Source of the DNA: JBCBST01 sp039819115
GTDB lineage: Bacteria > Bacteroidota > Rhodothermia > Balneolales > Balneolaceae
Length of the DNA: 8,848 bases
Direction: 5' to 3'
NCBI GenBank assembly: GCA_039819115.1
Contig: JBCBST010000129.1
Coordinates: forward strand, 1-8,848
Shown here in pieces: positions 5,664 through 8,848 of this stretch (positions are counted from its first letter, which is position 1; every line of letters begins with the position of its first letter). A model generated the notes under the pieces. The model made no database searches and was not told where the DNA came from. It saw nothing but the letters and a program-made list of their open reading frames with translations. The translations under genes and the position numbers were made by a program.

Positions 5664-8600
5664 TAGGTACAGATGCTCTGGTTTTATCTTTTTCTAACCA
5701 TTTGAATACTATAGGGATTACATATAAGGTAAGCAAGGTACTGGTAAGCATACCGCCCATCAAAGCTACGGCCAGAGACTGGCGGAATATATACCCATCG
5801 CCATAGGGAATCAGCATGGGGATTAGTCCCAGGATGGTCGTTGCGCTGGTCATGACCACCGGTCTGAACCGGTGAATACCGGCCTGGCGGATGGCTTCAT
5901 CAAGGTTTCCGGTTTCAGAGAGATAACGACGCATGAAATCGACTTTCAAAATCGCATCATTCACGGCAATTCCTGTAAGGATCAGCAGCCCCATAAAAGA
6001 AAGGGCATTAAGGCTTACACCCAGTATCGCCATTGCAAAGAATGAACCAATCCAGGCCAGCGGAATAGCCAGTATGATGATGAACGGATACTTCAGATTT
6101 TCGTACTGGATGGCCAGGATCAGGTAAATCAGGATGATACTGATCAACAGGAGTAAGCCCATTTCCTGTAGCAATGCTATGGTTTGTAACGCACTGCCGC
6201 TGACACGAACTTCGTACCCGGTTTCGCTTACGAACTCCTGAACGGCAGCACGTATATCTGCTTTTCGCCACCACCAATCCACAAAGCTTAACGAGCTGGC
6301 AAACGTTAACACCGCGGTTTGATCTGTACGCTCCAGTTGCTCTGGTTCCGTTACGGGTACAACCGAAGCAACACGGTATAGGGGAATACGCTTGTTCTTA
6401 AGCTCCAAAACCATTTGTTCAGGATCGACTGATGTACCAGCGTCTGATAACAAGCGGATAGCCACCTGTTCATCCTGTTGGTTCCAGTCGGTAATGAACG
6501 TTCCACGGCTTAGCGATTCCAGGTAAGTGATTACTTCCTGTTCGGTCAGTTCAAACAAAAACAGTTGATCGGGGAGAAAGCGGATTTGATACGATTGTAT
6601 GGTTTGAGGATACTTTTTTTGCAAACGAACATCAGCAAATCTTCCTTTCAGATAGTTTTCAAAGGCTTCTGCTACTTTTTCACTAAGTGCCCTGTTTTTA
6701 CCTACAATGGAGAATTGGATAGGCGCGTCCGAATTGGAAGAGGATGTGGTAAACGTCTGATTCTCCACTTCTTCTAGCGACCAATCGGCAAAAGTTGCCA
6801 CATACGATCGAATCAGCCGGTCAGCCATCCTGGCATCATCAAAACCTGAAACGTTTACTGAAAGCGTGAACTTGTTCAGGGCTTCATTTACAATAGAAGC
6901 CGGGCTGGATGCATCGGTATAGCCTCCAATGCTTAGCACCGAGCGATTAGTATTCAATCGGTCCTGAACAAAGGTCTGGATTTTTTTGGCAGCTTCATCC
7001 GTAGAACGAAGGGCGGTATTGCCGGAAAGCGTGATGTGATAGGTTATTTCTTTAGGTTCGGAAGGGGGGATCACTTCTTTTGAGATGATGGAGAACGTAA
7101 AAACCGCACCGGCCACTAATAGCACGGTACCAACCACTACCGGCCATGGACGACGAAGTAAGGTTGTTAACCCACGTTCATAAGCTTCAATGATCCGTTC
7201 AAGGATGGATGAAATAGCTGCAAACAATCCTTTGGGAGTCCTGGACTGGCTGAACTGTACGGCAAAGACAGGGAGGATGAACAAAGCAACCAGCAGAGAA
7301 GAAACCAGGCTAATAGATAGAGTTGCTGCTAAATCACGAAAAAAAGCGCCTTCAAAGCCTCCCAAAAAAAGCAGGGGGAAGAAAACAGATATGGTCGTAA
7401 ATGTTGAAGCTGTGACAGGAAGAGCAATTTCTCTTGTTCCTTTTCTTGCTGCTTCTAACAGAGGAACACCCTGTTTACGGTAACGATTGATGTTTTCGAG
7501 CACTACGATGGAGTTATCAAGCAAAAGGCCGATGCCAAGCGTGAGTCCGCTGAGGGAAATGATATTAAGCTGGATATTAAGACCGAACATGGCCAGAAAA
7601 GTGAGAAATATGCTCACCGGTATTGAAATCCCGATCGTAAAGGGAGTCCTGGCATCGTTCAGGAAGAGGAACAGAACCAGGAATGCCAGAATAGAACCTA
7701 AGAAGAGGGTTTGCAGGAGGTTGAAAATAGAATTCTCAATATAGGTGGCTTCTTCCTTTACAACGGTTAACTCCACATCTGGGTATTGGGATCGCAGTTC
7801 GGACAGGGTTTGCTGTACCGTCTCAAATACCGTTACCGTGTTGGCGCCGTATTCTTTCTTTATGAGGATATTTTGAACATTCTGCCCGTTTAGATGGGCG
7901 AATGAAACAGGATCTTCCCGTGCCAGTTCCACATCAGCGATTTCTTCAAGTTTAAGCACACGGCCACTTGCCAGGGAGATAACCGGTATGGCACGGATAT
8001 CGTCCAGGCGGTTTATCCGGCTTTCTACTTTAATGGCGTATCGGTACCATCCGTCTCGTAACTCACCGGAAGCTGTAAATACGTTTGCATCCTGTACGGC
8101 TTGTTGAATAGCTGATAAAGAGATACCATAACGTTCAATGAGGGCTGGTTTGAATCTGATATGCACTTCAGGTTCGATAGCACCAACGATAATTGCCTGT
8201 GCAATTCCTGGCTGTTGCTCAAACCGGCGTGATAGTACCTGCTCATTTAAACGTTTAAGCGCAAGTTGCTGCTCAATCGTTGGTTGCTCAACTCCTTTTA
8301 AGGTAACTGCAAGAATGGCAATGGGTTGATCCGATGCCGATGTATAGATGAGTTGGGGGCGATCTGCTTCTTCGGGAAGGAAAAACCGAACCTGGTCCAG
8401 TTTTTCCCGCACATTAAGAAAGGCAATATCCATATCGGTGCCCCAGTTGAAGGTAAGAAATACCAGGCCTTGCCCTTGGCGGGCCAGACTTCTAACCGCC
8501 TGTACGCCACGAACACCACTCAAAACACCTTCCAAAGGTTCATTAATACGTAACTCCACATCACTTGCAGGGGCTCCCGCATAATCGGTACGAACCAGCA

Positions 8601-8718
8601 GGGTAGGTTCTGCGACATCGGGCATCAGCTCAATAGACAGGCGGGATAGTGCCACTCCGCCGAACAAAAGCACGGCAAATACCAAAATAGCAGAAGCAAT
8701 AGGTTTTTGAAGGAGCAA
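5647..8718 (-). CDS. RND-family efflux permease (first gene of the operon, AcrB-like)
   Basis: An inner-membrane RND permease of 1023 residues. TM1 is at about 6-26, followed by ELMPDV and the first porter/docking region (about 30-330), then TM2-6 (about 332-486). TM4 reads GLTLGIGLLLDNSIVVLENI with D401-N402 and E408; TM6 has STFTTISVFFPLLF. TM7 is at about 524-544, the second periplasmic region at about 545-850 and TM8-12 at 851-1007. TM10 reads GIAVNDAILKVDF, with N920 at the AcrB K940 position followed by D921, K925 and D927. TM11 has FRPVVMTSATT with R952. It is only distantly similar to the other permease and lacks that protein's insertion after TM7. The best start is a TTG at 8718: an in-frame TAA lies seven codons upstream (8739-8737), no ATG or GTG lies between, and the protein begins LLQKPIAS as family members do after a few residues. 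Substrate is unknown; export through the shared adaptor is inferred. Confidence 0.95.
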   Translation of the reverse strand: MLLQKPIASAILVFAVLLFGGVALSRLSIELMPDVAEPTLLVRTDYAGAPASDVELRINEPLEGVLSGVRGVQAVRSLARQGQGLVFLTFNWGTDMDIAFLNVREKLDQVRFFLPEEADRPQLIYTSASDQPIAILAVTLKGVEQPTIEQQLALKRLNEQVLSRRFEQQPGIAQAIIVGAIEPEVHIRFKPALIERYGISLSAIQQAVQDANVFTASGELRDGWYRYAIKVESRINRLDDIRAIPVISLASGRVLKLEEIADVELAREDPVSFAHLNGQNVQNILIKKEYGANTVTVFETVQQTLSELRSQYPDVELTVVKEEATYIENSIFNLLQTLFLGSILAFLVLFLFLNDARTPFTIGISIPVSIFLTFLAMFGLNIQLNIISLSGLTLGIGLLLDNSIVVLENINRYRKQGVPLLEAARKGTREIALPVTASTFTTISVFFPLLFLGGFEGAFFRDLAATLSISLVSSLLVALFILPVFAVQFSQSRTPKGLFAAISSILERIIEAYERGLTTLLRRPWPVVVGTVLLVAGAVFTFSIISKEVIPPSEPKEITYHITLSGNTALRSTDEAAKKIQTFVQDRLNTNRSVLSIGGYTDASSPASIVNEALNKFTLSVNVSGFDDARMADRLIRSYVATFADWSLEEVENQTFTTSSSNSDAPIQFSIVGKNRALSEKVAEAFENYLKGRFADVRLQKKYPQTIQSYQIRFLPDQLFLFELTEQEVITYLESLSRGTFITDWNQQDEQVAIRLLSDAGTSVDPEQMVLELKNKRIPLYRVASVVPVTEPEQLERTDQTAVLTFASSLSFVDWWWRKADIRAAVQEFVSETGYEVRVSGSALQTIALLQEMGLLLLISIILIYLILAIQYENLKYPFIIILAIPLAWIGSFFAMAILGVSLNALSFMGLLILTGIAVNDAILKVDFMRRYLSETGNLDEAIRQAGIHRFRPVVMTSATTILGLIPMLIPYGDGYIFRQSLAVALMGGMLTSTLLTLYVIPIVFKWLEKDKTRASVPNATLP

Positions 8719-8848
8719 AGGAGTTGGCCGTTTGGGTTATCCTGAAAGTAAATAAATATTTAGATGATATGGAAGAGACACCATTTCTTTAGTATAACAG
8801 ATTAGAAATAGAGCGTTCAGAAAACATAGTTAATAACGCGAAATACAC
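8719..8848 (-). promoter_or_regulatory. 5' region of the RND operon with a weak inverted repeat
   Basis: These 130 bp upstream of the TTG are AT-rich and carry no recognisable gene. ATTTCT (8783-8788) and AGAAAT (8804-8809) form a 6-bp inverted repeat with a 15-bp spacer. Within the spacer, read leftward, lies TTATACTA, which resembles a -10 element, but no matching -35 or Bacteroidota-type promoter pair is clear. An arrangement of operator arms around a -10 would fit a repressor site, as expected for efflux operons. With arms this short the match could be chance. The upstream neighbour and any regulator are outside the window. Confidence 0.25.

Noticed and set aside
7190..7483. 97-codon plus-strand open frame with Lys-rich stretch
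   Set aside because: Antisense to TM6-TM7 of the first permease; the Lys runs are reverse-complement readings of Phe/Leu codons.
1436..8718. Heavy-metal (CusA/CzcA) assignment for the RND permeases
   Set aside because: No Met- or His-rich substrate sites, metal-binding adaptor domain or CusF/CzcC-like neighbours are visible; the TM4 motif is nearer to the drug-type DNxIVV form. The substrate is left open.

Overview
The window most resembles a chromosomal segment of a Bacteroidota-type bacterium, possibly the related Balneolota/Rhodothermota. Three things suggest this: a secreted protein with the C-terminal 'DFVF..NYTLP..LKEV..HI...GHLPGVP' module and coiled coil common in that group; start codons with little or no Shine-Dalgarno sequence; and moderate GC content. 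This placement is inference from protein style, not from a marker gene.

Left part (1-1357, + strand): the in-frame tail of a probable gene (stop at 118-120); a 226-residue secreted protein of the tail-fibre-like Bacteroidota type (224-904); and an unrecognised 139-residue cytoplasmic protein (938-1357).

Junction (1347-1435): a block of eleven tandem heptamers (consensus CTGACTA) lies exactly between the two convergent transcription units. It supplies the last residues and the stop codon of the 139-residue protein.

Right part (1436-8718, - strand, read right to left): a tight three-gene RND efflux operon, in the order RND permease (1023 aa) - lipoprotein membrane-fusion adaptor (361 aa) - second, divergent RND permease (1042 aa). 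The first two genes overlap by 17 bp and the last two are 13 bp apart, so they are very probably co-transcribed and translationally coupled. One adaptor serving two different permeases recalls MdtABC-type systems, in which two RND subunits form a mixed trimer. No outer-membrane channel (TolC/OprM type) and no regulator is encoded in the window. The channel must lie upstream of position 8848 or elsewhere in the genome.

In both permeases the TM4 aspartate pair of AcrB is D-N rather than D-D, and the TM10 lysine is replaced by asparagine. The two differ from each other in TM10 charges and in a periplasmic insertion. I see no mobile element, CRISPR array, tRNA or rRNA. The window is mostly an ordinary efflux locus. 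The most unusual items are the heptamer block, the paired-permease architecture, and the non-ATG, stop-preceded start of the first permease.
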